Assembly (NCBI RefSeq): GCF_016746095.1 | Contig: NZ_JAERTY010000003.1 | Location: forward strand, 494,395-558,394 | Length of the DNA: 64,000 nt | From: Sphingobacterium faecale | Lineage (GTDB): Bacteria > Bacteroidota > Bacteroidia > Sphingobacteriales > Sphingobacteriaceae | Reading direction: 5' to 3' | In this document: in pieces, positions 37,334 to 46,654 of the stretch | Numbering within the stretch: the first letter of the stretch is position 1 | How the letters are laid out: the number at the start of each line of letters is the position of its first letter | Position numbers and translations under genes: made by a program | The notes under the pieces: generated by a model | Seen by the model: only the letters and a program-made list of their open reading frames with translations | What the model was told of the DNA's origin: nothing | Databases searched by the model: none

Positions 37334-37761
37334 TTCGTTTTATAACAGCAGAGCAGACTTTACAGCTCCGATCCCTTGTGCTTCAAAATGGGTTAGAACC
37401 AGCAAAATGCAGCTTTGACCACGATCTATATCCATCAACATTTCACATGGGTTATTATGAAGGAGAGAACCTAGTCTGCATACTGACCTGTATGCAGGAG
37501 AATCACGGTAAACTTCCCAAATCAGCTTATAGATTACGTGGTATGGCCACAGCACCAGAAGGCAGGCGCAAAGGATACGCCGCTCAGCTACTATTGGCTG
37601 CAATGGAACATCTCCGATCTCAGCTCCATATCGACTATCTCTGGTTCAATGCAAGAGTCATCGCTTTTCCTTTTTACGAAGCTTTAGGATTCGAGTACAT
37701 GTCCGACGAATTCGATATTCCAGGAATAGGACCACATCGCGAAATGTTTAAGATGCTTTAA
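37330..37761 (+). CDS. GNAT-family N-acetyltransferase
   Basis: This 143-residue single GNAT domain contains YRLRGMATAPEGRRKGYAA, carrying the acetyl-CoA pyrophosphate loop (R-R-K-G-Y/A), and then FPFYEALGFEYMSDEFDIPGIGPHREM. It starts with GTG, overlapping the gap stop codon by 4 bp, so it is translationally coupled to GAPDH. The substrate is unknown. Its end overlaps the convergent gene on the other strand by 14 bp. Confidence 0.85.
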   Translation: MIRFITAEQTLQLRSLVLQNGLEPAKCSFDHDLYPSTFHMGYYEGENLVCILTCMQENHGKLPKSAYRLRGMATAPEGRRKGYAAQLLLAAMEHLRSQLHIDYLWFNARVIAFPFYEALGFEYMSDEFDIPGIGPHREMFKML

Positions 37762-38128
37762 CTTCCTGCATCCGGCGTACCCGTTGATAAAAGATAAACG
37801 TCACAGCGAAGAACAAAACAACAGCAACGATAAAAATGTATAGCTTATTCGCTTGATAGAAATCAGGATAGTAAGCAATCAAACCTTTTCTCACGATTGA
37901 CTCTGTATTTCTAGCCATGAGTATAAATGCTATTACTAGAGGTATTTCATACTTTTTCGGTAGTTTATCGAAAGTAAACTGCATCATTTTGCGGATACAA
38001 AAAAGTAGCAGCAACAAGCTCACAAACAACTGAAAACCATGTAACATAGTCACTTGATGAATCCCAAACAACAAGTTGTTAACAATAATCAAAAGTACTC
38101 CAGCAATAAAGAAATAATCAATTTTCAT
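37748..38128 (-). CDS. Small integral membrane protein of unknown function
   Basis: From the ATG at 38128 this is a 126-residue protein with four hydrophobic segments: YFFIAGVLLIIVNNLLFGI, LFVSLLLLLFCI, IPLVIAFILMARN and YIFIVAVVLFFAVTFIFY. I do not recognise the family. An in-frame ATG at 38152 is possible but lies inside the repeat. Every other unit ends right at the gene ATG, so 38128 is chosen. The 3' end overlaps the convergent GNAT gene by 14 bp. Confidence 0.65.
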   Translation of the reverse strand: MKIDYFFIAGVLLIIVNNLLFGIHQVTMLHGFQLFVSLLLLLFCIRKMMQFTFDKLPKKYEIPLVIAFILMARNTESIVRKGLIAYYPDFYQANKLYIFIVAVVLFFAVTFIFYQRVRRMQEVKAS

Positions 38129-38229
38129 ATGTGCATATAATTTTATTTTCATCTGTCATTATCCTACCCCGACTTGTCGGAATGGAATACTCATGGGTGT
38201 TTGTGCTTTGCTAAACATGAGTATTTCAT
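38129..38229 (-). repeat. MKY-type leader repeat, S-version, minus strand, before the membrane protein gene
   Basis: This 101-bp unit read on the minus strand encodes MKYSCLAKHKHP exactly as at 35408, with stem GAAATACTCATG/CATGAGTATTCC. It carries an extra small hairpin (CCGAC-aa-GTCGG) and ends ...TTATATGCACAT before the ATG at 38128. A mini-ORF MTDENKIICTYEN overlaps the gene start. Orientation relative to its gene is the same as for all other units. Confidence 0.8.
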
Positions 38230-38239
38230 ATATTCATTT

Positions 38240-39019
38240 TTACATTTCCCGTTCAACCCCTAGTCCAAACAAAGCGAAATCATATCTTACAGGATCATAG
38301 GGATCCAGAATCAAAAGATTATGCGTAAGCTCAACAGCAGTTTTCCAATTCACCTTCTCCAAGGTAATTAACCCTAATTTACGTGCCACCCGCTCCACGT
38401 GCACATCACAGGGACAAATCAACTTAGCTGGTGATATACGCTGCCAAATGCCAAAATCTACCCCCTGCTCATCGCGACGCACCATCCAACGCAAAAACAT
38501 ATTTAGCCGCTTACAAGTCGATTTCTGCATAGGCGAACTCACATGCTTTCTAGTACGTGTAGGGTAATCTGCCAAAGAAAAGAAATAAGCTTTAAACCTA
38601 TTCAAGGATACTTCAATGTCGATTAGAGAATTATCTACTTCCTGACCAATCAAAAAAGCATCTTCCAACGAATCAGAATTCATATAGTGATGCTTAAAAA
38701 AAGAAACGAAGTAAAGTAGATCCGTATCATTAAAAGTACGATGCTTAAAGTTCAGTAAACTTTTTAGATCCGTCTCCTTGTGATTTCGCATAAAATCATA
38801 AGGTGCACCATCCATCCTGTCAATTAGCTCTTTACACTTATTAATGATTGTTTTCCGTTGGCCCCAGGCTAATATAGCTGCAAAAAAACCCATGATCTCA
38901 ATATCTCTCTTATCATCAAAAAGATGAGGAATCAATATCGGGTCATTCGCTATAAACTGAGGTTGGTTATATTCCTCTACCTTCTTATCCAGAAATTCTT
39001 TCAGGTTAAAATCACTCAT
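38240..39019 (-). CDS. TIGR02757-family protein
   Basis: The 259-residue protein has the TIGR02757/DUF2400 pattern: NDPILIPHLFDDKRDIEIMGFFAAILAWGQRKTIINK, LYFVSFFKHHY, KRLNMFLRWMVRRDEQGVDFGIW, LICPCDVHVERVARKLGL and PYDPVRYDFALFGLGV. The helical fold is related to HhH DNA glycosylases (the PCDVH and helix-hairpin-helix-like segments). No biochemical role is established to my knowledge. It is separated by 1 bp from the upstream transsulfuration gene, so the two are co-transcribed. Confidence 0.85.
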   Translation of the reverse strand: MSDFNLKEFLDKKVEEYNQPQFIANDPILIPHLFDDKRDIEIMGFFAAILAWGQRKTIINKCKELIDRMDGAPYDFMRNHKETDLKSLLNFKHRTFNDTDLLYFVSFFKHHYMNSDSLEDAFLIGQEVDNSLIDIEVSLNRFKAYFFSLADYPTRTRKHVSSPMQKSTCKRLNMFLRWMVRRDEQGVDFGIWQRISPAKLICPCDVHVERVARKLGLITLEKVNWKTAVELTHNLLILDPYDPVRYDFALFGLGVEREM

Positions 39020-39020
39020 A

Positions 39021-40166
39021 TTATCCCAAGGCCTGTCTTAAATCCTCCACCAAATCGTCAGCGTCCTCGATTCCAACCGAGAGACGCAACATATTATCAA
39101 CTACACCGACACGTTCACGTTCTTCTTTCGTCATCGAACCATGAGACATTGTCGCCGAATGATTGACCATCGATTCGACGCCCCCCAGAGACTCTGCTAT
39201 CGCAAATAGCTTAAATCTAGAAGCTATCCTAAAAGTTTCTTCTAAATCAGCATCTTTCAGCACGATCGAAACCACCGCACCAAAATCCCGCATTTGCCTT
39301 TTAGCTATTTCATGTCCTTTATGTGTTTCGAATCCCGGCCAATAGATCGTTTCAATCCTAGGGTGTATCTTTAGAAACTCAGCTACTTTCCTAGCATTTT
39401 CACAATGTGTCTTCATACGCAAGTGTAGCGTTTTTATACCCCGTAATGTCAAGAAAGAATCTTGTGGCCCAGGAGTTGCTCCACAAGTGTTATAATAAAA
39501 TCGTAACCGTTTGTACAACTCTACATCATTCATAACCAAAGCCCCCATCACTACGTCAGAGTGCCCGTTAATATATTTCGTTGCGGAATGCATCACAATA
39601 TCTGCCCCCATATCTAATGGATTCTGAAGATAGGGAGAAGCAAATGTATTATCAACGACATAACGTATGGAAGCTGACTTAGCGATCCTACCAATAGCCT
39701 CCAGGTCCGCTAGCTGTAAGGTAGGATTAGTAGGCGTCTCAATCCATATCAAAGTCGTTTTTTCCGTAATAGCTTCCCTTATAGCTTCCACATTCGATGT
39801 ATCGACAAAACGGAATTTGATACCATAATCTGCATATACTTTCGTAAAAATACGATAGGACCCTCCATACAAATCATCGCCGGTCAATACCTCGTCGCCA
39901 GGCTTTAACAGACGTAATACACAATCCGTCGCAGCCATCCCAGAAGCAAAAACCAAACCGTACTTTCCATTTTCTAACGAAGCCAAACAATCCTCCAAAG
40001 CCTTACGTGTAGGGTTTGTTCCACGAGAGTATTCATACCCTTTGTGCTCACCAGGATACCGCTGCTTATAGGTAGAGGTCTGATATATAGGAGTCATTAT
40101 AGCACCGGTAGCAGGATCAGCCTCCTGTCCCGCATGTATAGCGCGAGTTGCGAACTTATAAGGCAT
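39021..40166 (-). CDS. Cystathionine gamma-synthase/lyase-type PLP enzyme
   Basis: The roughly 381-residue Cys/Met-metabolism PLP enzyme has YQTSTYKQRYPGEHKGYEYSRGTNPTR, LENGKYGLVFASGMAA, YGGSYRIF, VVDNTFASPYLQNPLDMGADIVMHSATKYINGHSD (the lysine of SATKY forms the Schiff base) and SLGGVESMVNHSATMSH. It could be cystathionine gamma-synthase (metB), gamma-lyase or beta-lyase; the sequence alone does not separate them. The ATG at 40175 would add three residues. The ATG at 40166 (MPYKFATRAIHAGQ) fits the family better. Confidence 0.88.
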   Translation of the reverse strand: MPYKFATRAIHAGQEADPATGAIMTPIYQTSTYKQRYPGEHKGYEYSRGTNPTRKALEDCLASLENGKYGLVFASGMAATDCVLRLLKPGDEVLTGDDLYGGSYRIFTKVYADYGIKFRFVDTSNVEAIREAITEKTTLIWIETPTNPTLQLADLEAIGRIAKSASIRYVVDNTFASPYLQNPLDMGADIVMHSATKYINGHSDVVMGALVMNDVELYKRLRFYYNTCGATPGPQDSFLTLRGIKTLHLRMKTHCENARKVAEFLKIHPRIETIYWPGFETHKGHEIAKRQMRDFGAVVSIVLKDADLEETFRIASRFKLFAIAESLGGVESMVNHSATMSHGSMTKEERERVGVVDNMLRLSVGIEDADDLVEDLRQALG

Positions 40167-40197
40167 AGTATTCAAAAATTTTGTTCATATAAACTTA

Positions 40198-41007
40198 CTA
40201 AAAATATAGTGGCGAACGATACTTATACGAATATTCCAGTCTATCTATAATCTTCTGCCCCGATACGACCTTTTGATAACTGGCCACAGGGTCAAAACCA
40301 GATGGAAGTGGCAATCCGTACTTGGACGCAGACGCTAGGATAACCTCTCTTTTCGTTGGGTGCTCCGGAGCGACGATATTATAGATACCCGAAGTGACCG
40401 AAGATAAAAAACCCTGCTTGATCAATGCCTTTACATCCTCCAAATGCACAAAATTAGCCGGTTGTTCTCCGCTCTGACACACTCTCCCACTAAAATACTT
40501 TGCAAATATACGTTCCTTACCAAACAGTCCTCCCAGTCGGTATATCAGTGTAGCAGGTAGCTCCATCATAATCCGTTCAGCTCCCAACAGTCGACCGTCC
40601 AATTCGCCATTCCATTCTTCATCATATAAACCGTCTTTATCTGGATATACCCCGATAGAACTCAAAAAAATATGCTTTTTAAAAACAATCCTTTGCAAAA
40701 GCCACTCAACGTTACGGAACCTATTATCGAGCACCTCTGTGGTATTTCTCGATGTAGCAGGGACAGAGTTGAGAACAAAATCAAAGGAATCAGGAAACGC
40801 TATCTTCCCTTTAAATTCCCCATCGAAGTCAATACGAACCCCATGATATCCCAAGCTCTCAAACAAAGTGACTTTATCTAATGAAGTCGTAGATATCCAT
40901 ACCTCATATCCAGCTTCATACATAAGCTCGGCGACATCTTGACCTACCCAACCACCTCCTAAAATAAGAATGCGCTGACTGGATTTTTGCGAATCGGTGT
41001 TAACCAT
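40198..41007 (-). CDS. NAD(P)-binding epimerase-like SDR (YeeZ type)
   Basis: The 269-residue extended-SDR-like protein has nucleotide loop RILILGGGWVGQDVAELMYEAGY at residues about 12-35, the switch region FLSSIGVYPDKDG, and RLGGLFGKERIFAKYFSG. The Tyr-x-x-x-Lys of classical SDRs is not evident, as in YeeZ/YfcH-like members. Role unknown, perhaps nucleotide-sugar or repair-type reduction. It follows proS on the same strand, separated by the proS terminator. Confidence 0.7.
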   Translation of the reverse strand: MVNTDSQKSSQRILILGGGWVGQDVAELMYEAGYEVWISTTSLDKVTLFESLGYHGVRIDFDGEFKGKIAFPDSFDFVLNSVPATSRNTTEVLDNRFRNVEWLLQRIVFKKHIFLSSIGVYPDKDGLYDEEWNGELDGRLLGAERIMMELPATLIYRLGGLFGKERIFAKYFSGRVCQSGEQPANFVHLEDVKALIKQGFLSSVTSGIYNIVAPEHPTKREVILASASKYGLPLPSGFDPVASYQKVVSGQKIIDRLEYSYKYRSPLYF

Positions 41008-41040
41008 AAAGATTTCTCTCTTCTAAAATAACATAAATAA

Positions 41041-41070
41041 TAAAACCGTAAAATTGTCGAATTTTACGGC
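41041..41070 (-). terminator. proS terminator
   Basis: On the minus strand CCGTAAAATT-cgac-AATTTTACGG is followed by TTTTATT. It lies 33 bp after the proS stop and upstream of the epimerase-like gene. Confidence 0.75.
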
Positions 41071-41102
41071 TTTATAGTTTTTACAAATACGTTGCGCTAT
41101 AT

Positions 41103-42575
41103 CTAATAAGCTTTTGCAAAAAGAACCCTCCTAGACGAAGGCTTACCTGTAAAAATACAGAGTCCTTCTTCTTCTTTAGCATCCAAAGGAATGCACCGGA
41201 TAGTAGCCTTTGTCTCCTCTTTCACACGTTTTTCCGTTTCTACGGTACCGTCCCAATGACAAGAGACAAACCCGCCCTTACCTTCTATAACCTGTTTAAA
41301 TTCGTCATAAGAATTTACTTCCGTAGTATGAGATACCCTAAAATCAATCGCTTTCTGATAGATATGCTGTTGAATATCTTCCAAAAGTACTTCTATTGTA
41401 TTGGCTAGACCTTCTTGCGCTACTGTTTCTTTTGTTTGCTTATCACGACGCGCCAGTTCTACTGTGCCATTCTGCATGTCGCGCGCACCGACTGCAACGC
41501 GTACGGGCACCCCTTTAAGCTCCCATTCCGCAAATTTAAACCCAGGACGCTGTGTATCACGGTCATCATACTTGACTGAGATATCCTTACCGCTCAGCTC
41601 CGTTTGTAGATTTTTAACAAATCCATCAATGTTAGCTTTCTCCTCATCTGTTTTATAAATAGGCACAATAACCACTTGGATCGGAGCCAATTTAGGTGGC
41701 AATACCAACCCCTGATCATCTGAATGAGCCATAATAAGTGCCCCCATCAGGCGTGTAGACACCCCCCATGAAGTAGCCCAGACATACTCCTGTTTTCCCT
41801 CTTTATTGGTGAACTTCACATCAAAAGCTTTCGCAAAATTCTGTCCCAAGAAATGTGACGTACCTGCCTGCAATGCCTTTCCATCCTGCATCAATGCCTC
41901 AATACAAAACGTATCCAATGCACCTGCAAAACGTTCATTTTCCGTTTTGCGTCCGCGTACCACAGGCACAGCCAAAGTATTCTCTGCAAAGTCAGCATAC
42001 ACCTCCAGCATCTGCTCTGCCTCCGCAATAGCTTCTTCACTTGTAGCATGTGCTGTATGTCCTTCTTGCCATAAAAACTCTGCCGTACGCAGAAAAAGAC
42101 GGGTACGCATTTCCCAACGGACTACATTGGCCCATTGATTGACTAAGATTGGAAGATCACGGTAAGATTCAATCCAGCCTTTATAAGTATTCCATATAAT
42201 CGTTTCAGAAGTAGGGCGAACAATAAGCTCCTCTTCCAACTTCGCTTCCTCATCTACGATAATCTGCCCATTACCATCATTTTTCAACCGATAGTGTGTT
42301 ACGACAGCACATTCTGTTGCAAAACCTTCCACGTGCGAAGCTTCCTTAGAGAAGAAAGACTTGGGAATAAACAAGGGGAAATAGGCATTACTATGTCCTG
42401 TTTCCTTAAAGCGTTTGTCCAAAATGGCCTGCATACGCTCCCAAATTGCATACCCATAGGGTTTAATAACCATACATCCCCGCACAGCAGAGTTCTCTGC
42501 CAGATCAGCCTTAATCACCAGGTCATTATACCATTGAGAATAATCCTCGCTTCTACTCGTTATTCCTTTGCTCAT
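41103..42575 (-). CDS. proS: Prolyl-tRNA synthetase, archaeal/eukaryotic-type without editing domain
   Basis: This class II synthetase charges tRNA-Pro. The 490-residue form matches the short ProS class: [19 protein letters not shown] (motif 1 region), [48 protein letters not shown] (motif 2) and [26 protein letters not shown] (motif 3). The anticodon domain and a C-terminal zinc-domain-like tail ([20 protein letters not shown], ending in Tyr) follow. The missing INS editing insertion is usual for this class. It has its own terminator. Confidence 0.95.
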   Translation of the reverse strand: MSKGITSRSEDYSQWYNDLVIKADLAENSAVRGCMVIKPYGYAIWERMQAILDKRFKETGHSNAYFPLFIPKSFFSKEASHVEGFATECAVVTHYRLKNDGNGQIIVDEEAKLEEELIVRPTSETIIWNTYKGWIESYRDLPILVNQWANVVRWEMRTRLFLRTAEFLWQEGHTAHATSEEAIAEAEQMLEVYADFAENTLAVPVVRGRKTENERFAGALDTFCIEALMQDGKALQAGTSHFLGQNFAKAFDVKFTNKEGKQEYVWATSWGVSTRLMGALIMAHSDDQGLVLPPKLAPIQVVIVPIYKTDEEKANIDGFVKNLQTELSGKDISVKYDDRDTQRPGFKFAEWELKGVPVRVAVGARDMQNGTVELARRDKQTKETVAQEGLANTIEVLLEDIQQHIYQKAIDFRVSHTTEVNSYDEFKQVIEGKGGFVSCHWDGTVETEKRVKEETKATIRCIPLDAKEEEGLCIFTGKPSSRRVLFAKAY

Positions 42576-42845
42576 TGTTCTTTTTTAACTATTTAATTTG
42601 TAACAATATATTAGGGTTACGGACGATCCGTAATAATATCTTTTTTCGCTAATAAATTTATTTATATTTTTAAGTCTGGGATTAAACCTTTGCAAAAATA
42701 TGCGTCTAAGATAGTAAAAAGACACTAGATTATATAGACACTTTAGTGATAAAGATATAAAGAGCCCTACATGTATAATACAGAATACCGTGGGTTATTC
42801 ATAAAAAAGGCTCCATCTGAAAACTAAACAAAAAAATTAAAGCAG

Positions 42846-44027
42846 ATGAAAACAAATAGATTACTTATCGGCGGATTGACCTTAGCACTTGTTGCCGCAT
42901 TGAGCTCCTGCTCGACGAGTAGGCAGGTTACGTATAGAGACGATGTCTATAACAATCAAGCAGCTGGTAGACCTACCCAGGTTTATCAAAGTCCTGATTA
43001 CTATTATACCGAACAGCAGCCGGCTAATTCAAATGTTGGTAATGATTATTATTCAGACGAATATTCAGACGAAGAATACTATGACGGCGGATACGAAGAT
43101 CTGGAATATGCTAACCGTATCAATAGATTCTACTACTCATCACCTGGTATGACCTATTACGACCCATGGTTTGATCCATGGTATGGATATGGCGGATTTG
43201 GCTTAGGCTGGTCCAATTGGGGATGGGGATCCAGCTGGTCTATAGGATTCGGTTGGGGCTCGCCATACTACAGCTACGGTTGGGGCTCGCCTTATTACGG
43301 ATATGGTTGGGGACGACCTTACTATGGCTACGGCGGGTATTGGGGACACAACTCCTATTACAATTCTTGGGGACACCCATATTACGGCTATAACAACAAT
43401 TACTACTATAATAACGGTGGGGGGTACTACGGAAGCAGACGTCCAGCCAACTCTTCTGTACGTTCTACCAACCGCGACAGATTTAATACCAGGACAGCCA
43501 CTTCTAGCCGCAGAGATGCAGGTTCTACTTCTACCAGACGAGGTTCGACAGGTGTAGTACGTGATGCTAACGGCCGTATCGATACTAGATCTACCGCATC
43601 AAGCCGTAGAGGAACTGACGGAACAACAACTTCCAACCGTGTAGGCACGTCGCGTGGCGATAATAACGGACTGAGAGGCTCGGCTACAACACGGAGAAGC
43701 ACCGGAAGCGAGGTTAACAGAGGCAATATCGATGCCGGAAGAGCAACACAAACTCGTGGCACAGCTACCAGTAGACGTGGACAGACCACAAACCAAGGTA
43801 CGGTAGCAAGGCCTACTACGACAGACAGATCAAGCACTTCAAGACCAACTACAGCCCCACAGAGCCGTAGGTCAGATAGTGGTAGTTCTTCCAGAAATTC
43901 CGGAAGCACCTATACACCTCCTGCTAGAAGTAGTGGATCATCCATGTCCAGTGGCGGAAGTTCGATGTCCCGAGGAGGCGGAGGTGGCGCTTCATCGACC
44001 CGTTCGTCGGGCTCATCAAGACGCTAG
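42846..44027 (+). CDS. Low-complexity lipoprotein: Gly/Tyr/Trp-rich then Ser/Arg/Thr-rich
   Basis: The 393-residue predicted lipoprotein has lipobox SSCSTS (Cys22). Residues about 60-95 are acidic/Tyr-rich, and residues about 105-195 are a dense Gly-Tyr-Trp array with WGSPYYGYGWG-like near repeats. After residue 200 it is almost only Ser, Arg, Thr and Gly, ending SSTRSSGSSRR. No known domain is seen. Such composition suggests a surface-exposed disordered protein, perhaps adhesive or RNA/anion-binding, but this is inference. Related proteins occur in Sphingobacteriia. A -7-like TAAACCTTTG precedes it near 42684-42693. Confidence 0.75.
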   Translation: MKTNRLLIGGLTLALVAALSSCSTSRQVTYRDDVYNNQAAGRPTQVYQSPDYYYTEQQPANSNVGNDYYSDEYSDEEYYDGGYEDLEYANRINRFYYSSPGMTYYDPWFDPWYGYGGFGLGWSNWGWGSSWSIGFGWGSPYYSYGWGSPYYGYGWGRPYYGYGGYWGHNSYYNSWGHPYYGYNNNYYYNNGGGYYGSRRPANSSVRSTNRDRFNTRTATSSRRDAGSTSTRRGSTGVVRDANGRIDTRSTASSRRGTDGTTTSNRVGTSRGDNNGLRGSATTRRSTGSEVNRGNIDAGRATQTRGTATSRRGQTTNQGTVARPTTTDRSSTSRPTTAPQSRRSDSGSSSRNSGSTYTPPARSSGSSMSSGGSSMSRGGGGGASSTRSSGSSRR

Positions 44028-44080
44028 CTTTAACGCCTGCTCCGATCACAGCTCTCTAAGTAAAAACACATATTATATAT

Positions 44081-44108
44081 AAACAGCCAATGATCAGATT
44101 GGCTGTTT
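44081..44108 (+). terminator. Hairpin after the low-complexity lipoprotein gene
   Basis: AAACAGCCAA-tgatcaga-TTGGCTGTTT is a perfect 10-bp stem, but without a T run. It sits 24 bp before the chosen FadL start and may also separate the two genes. Confidence 0.6.
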
Positions 44109-44131
44109 ATCAATACGACAAGCAGCAATTT

Positions 44132-45694
44132 ATGAAGTTTAAATACATTATCCTATCCCTTTTCGCATCCAGCATATTTTGGACACAATCACATGCACAG
44201 TCCGTAGACGACGCATTAATATTCTCCAGAGAAGACAATGGAGGGTCGGCAAGAATGAAGGGAATCGGCAACACACAGACAGCATTAGGCGGTGATATTT
44301 CAGCAATTGGAGGAAACCCAGCTGGACTTGGTTTCTTCAGTAGATCTGATATTTCTATCACTTTTGATTACCTAGGAAACAAGAACAAAACCGCTTACCA
44401 AGGTATGAATTCCAATAGTAACAAAGATAATTTTGGAATAGATCAAGCAGGTGTCGTATTCAGCTTCCCTACCTCAAACTACAGATCGAATTCCGGTTGG
44501 TTGAATTTTAATGTGGGACTAAGTTACAATAAGACACAGAATTTCAACAATAGACTGACTTATGAAGGCGTTAATAATCAAACGACCATTGTAAATACGC
44601 TATCTGATATGATGGCCAACGATCAAACAGGAATATTTAGAACCGATTTTGCAGAATCCAACATTGTAGAGAAATTTGGCGACCCCGATATGGGACACTT
44701 TCCCTTAGCAAAACAGGCAGGGGACAAAAGACAATACAACGATATTATTACACGCGGCAACCGAAGCAAAACAGCAATTGCTTTTGGATCCAACTACAAT
44801 AATAAATTCTATATCGGTGCTACCCTAGGTATCACCTCATTTCGTTATGAAAAAAATACACAATTCATTGAAAATGGATTCATAAAAAACAGAACGGAAA
44901 TACTATCAGAAAACCCTAATTCAGCATACGCTGACCCCACAAAGCCAGAGTATATATACGCCGATGCAAGCTACGAACTTTTTGACAACCAAAATCAGGT
45001 AGCAGAAGGTTCTGGGGTAGATATAAAACTAGGGATGATTTTCAAACCTACCACAGATTGGAATATTGGCCTGACCATCAATTCCCCTACTTGGATGACG
45101 ATTAGAGACGATATGCAAGCATATACCGATGTACATTTCTACGAAGACGAGACGTCAAAAAATCCCTTCGACGTCTATGAATCTAAAGTTTATCCCGGCG
45201 AATACGACTATAACATGACTACCCCATGGAAATTTGGCTTAGGATTGACCAAGTTCTTTAATCGTGGATTATTGACCGCCGACATGGAATATGTTACCTA
45301 CAACTCCATGCGTTACTCATCCGCAAACTACTCTTCAGACAATAGTTACGATGATTTAAATCAAGACATTAAAGACTTACATAAAAATGCAGTTAACTTT
45401 AGAGTAGGTGGTGAATTTTTATTCACCAATATCTTAAGCGGACGTGCTGGATTCAATTACTTTGGTAATCCCTACAAAGCTGGCATTGATGATACCAATT
45501 ATAGTGGTAGCTTGGGATTAGGCATCAAATTGACGAATACCCTGTATATGGATTTAGCAGTTGTACACCAAGTGAATTCGTACAAACAAGCAGCTTATGC
45601 TATAGCAGAAGACTTCTGGAAAGCACCTAGCCCAGTAGCTTCAATAGATCACAAAAGAACAAGTGGTATCCTGACGTTAGGCGTAAAATTTTAA
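44132..45694 (+). CDS. OmpP1/FadL-family outer-membrane transporter
   Basis: The 520-residue beta-barrel has a signal peptide (MKFKYIILSLFASSIFWTQSHAQ) and then the FadL-type N-terminus: ALIFSREDNGGSARMKGIGNTQTALGGDISAIGGNPAGLGFFSRSDI. In FadL this region forms the hatch and NPA motif. The barrel ends GILTLGVKF with terminal Phe. FadL proteins import hydrophobic compounds such as fatty acids. The upstream in-frame ATG at 44090 lies within the preceding hairpin and would hide the signal peptide, so 44132 is used. Confidence 0.88.
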   Translation: MKFKYIILSLFASSIFWTQSHAQSVDDALIFSREDNGGSARMKGIGNTQTALGGDISAIGGNPAGLGFFSRSDISITFDYLGNKNKTAYQGMNSNSNKDNFGIDQAGVVFSFPTSNYRSNSGWLNFNVGLSYNKTQNFNNRLTYEGVNNQTTIVNTLSDMMANDQTGIFRTDFAESNIVEKFGDPDMGHFPLAKQAGDKRQYNDIITRGNRSKTAIAFGSNYNNKFYIGATLGITSFRYEKNTQFIENGFIKNRTEILSENPNSAYADPTKPEYIYADASYELFDNQNQVAEGSGVDIKLGMIFKPTTDWNIGLTINSPTWMTIRDDMQAYTDVHFYEDETSKNPFDVYESKVYPGEYDYNMTTPWKFGLGLTKFFNRGLLTADMEYVTYNSMRYSSANYSSDNSYDDLNQDIKDLHKNAVNFRVGGEFLFTNILSGRAGFNYFGNPYKAGIDDTNYSGSLGLGIKLTNTLYMDLAVVHQVNSYKQAAYAIAEDFWKAPSPVASIDHKRTSGILTLGVKF

Positions 45695-45720
45695 AAGTCC
45701 TAGTAAACCAAAATATAGAA

Positions 45721-45759
45721 AAGCGGGTGCCTCTAAAACATAAATGGCACCCGCTTTTT
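45721..45759 (+). terminator. Terminator after the FadL-type gene
   Basis: AAGCGGGTGCC and GGCACCCGCTTTTT form a strong stem with a T tail, 26 bp after the stop codon. Confidence 0.88.
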
Positions 45760-45787
45760 CTGCGCATATACGTAGCGAATAGCTATT

Positions 45788-45877
45788 TTATTTCTCCAAC
45801 CATTCTTCAATTAACACTTTCAGATTGGCGTCCGATGGACGCGGACTGTCTGCTGAAATCATTTCCCCTGCCCTATC
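45788..45877 (-). pseudogene. Possible C-terminal gene remnant
   Basis: A 29-codon minus-strand stretch ending in a stop reads ...EMISADSPRPSDANLKVLIE followed by EWLEK. It looks like the tail of a real protein (perhaps a thioredoxin-like enzyme), but the frame is closed upstream by TAA. It lies at the left edge of the decaying island. Weak evidence. Confidence 0.25.
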
Positions 45878-45958
45878 TTATCGGAGACTATATCGTAGAT
45901 TCCCCCCTATACTTCACCTCTACCTTTGGATTTTTAGTTTGAATGAGAGCAGTAAAGT

Positions 45959-46555
45959 TTATTTCTTTCCAATTTTAAACCCTAGTTCTTGTCGAGGCTG
46001 CTGTGGCGTATCCTGTTTTTCTTGCAATCGGTCAATGTATTCAAACAACAGATCAATATTTTGGTCATGCCCTTTTTGCTTCTTAGCGATTTGCTCCACA
46101 TTGTTTTTGATCTCAGCAATTTCAAGTTGTATTTGTGTATTTAGTGATAAGTTTTTACGCAATTGCACAAATGTCCTCACAAGTCTAATACTCATCTGTG
46201 TTGCGATGCTACTTTTTAACACATTAGCGAGCATAAGCACGCCATGTTCGTTAAAAGCCTGCGGATTGACACTTGAATGTTTGAGCGTATCGAACCGGTC
46301 ACAGTTTGTGACTAGTTCATTTTTTTCATCATTTGTGAGTTGGAAACGAAAATCGGGAGGAAACCTGTCTATATTTCTACGAACAGCTTGCTTTAGTGTA
46401 CGCGTTTCCACGCCATAAATTTCAGCCAAGTCCCGGTCGAGCACTGCGTCCGACTACTGGCGGATCACCCTCTGCCCTCGAAACTCATAGATCTTGCTAA
46501 CTAACACATCATCAGTTATAGCTGCTGTGACCACAGCATTTTCTTTCTTGCTCAT
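45959..46555 (-). pseudogene. ORF6N-domain (KilA-N-like) gene interrupted by an in-frame amber codon
   Basis: The minus strand reads MSKKENAVVTAAITDDVLVS, then KIYEFRGQRVIRQ, TAG, SDAVLDRDLAEIYGVETRTL and onward in the same frame for 199 codons. In intact ORF6N proteins RGQxVMLDxDLAELYGV is contiguous. Here about seven codons, including the stop, are inserted between GQRV and LDRD. A GTG at 46444 could restart a 161-residue product keeping most of the DNA-binding ORF6N domain and a C-terminal coiled coil. ORF6N proteins are typical of phages and mobile islands. Confidence 0.8.
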
Positions 46556-46597
46556 ATCTAGATTGGTGTTTATAATTTCTCGGTTACATCATAGGAG

Positions 46598-46623
46598 TTA
46601 TTTACAATTTAAGCACATACTTA
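46598..46623. repeat. Island leader repeat, copy 0 (upstream of ORF6N)
   Basis: TTATTTACAATTTAAGCACA followed by TACTTA is shared with 47064-47089 and 47739-47764. It lies 43 bp upstream of the ORF6N start; only the core is retained here. Confidence 0.6.
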
Positions 46624-46654
46624 TTGCCCCATTTTATGTCGTAAGTGCGTCCGT

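Noticed and set aside
43427..43909. 160-codon minus-strand ORF
   Set aside because: Shadow of the Ser/Arg/Thr-rich tail of the lipoprotein gene; low-complexity mirror composition.
45825..46418. 197-codon plus-strand ORF
   Set aside because: Lies antisense to the ORF6N gene, whose frame has clear homology; Cys/Ser/Phe-rich shadow translation.
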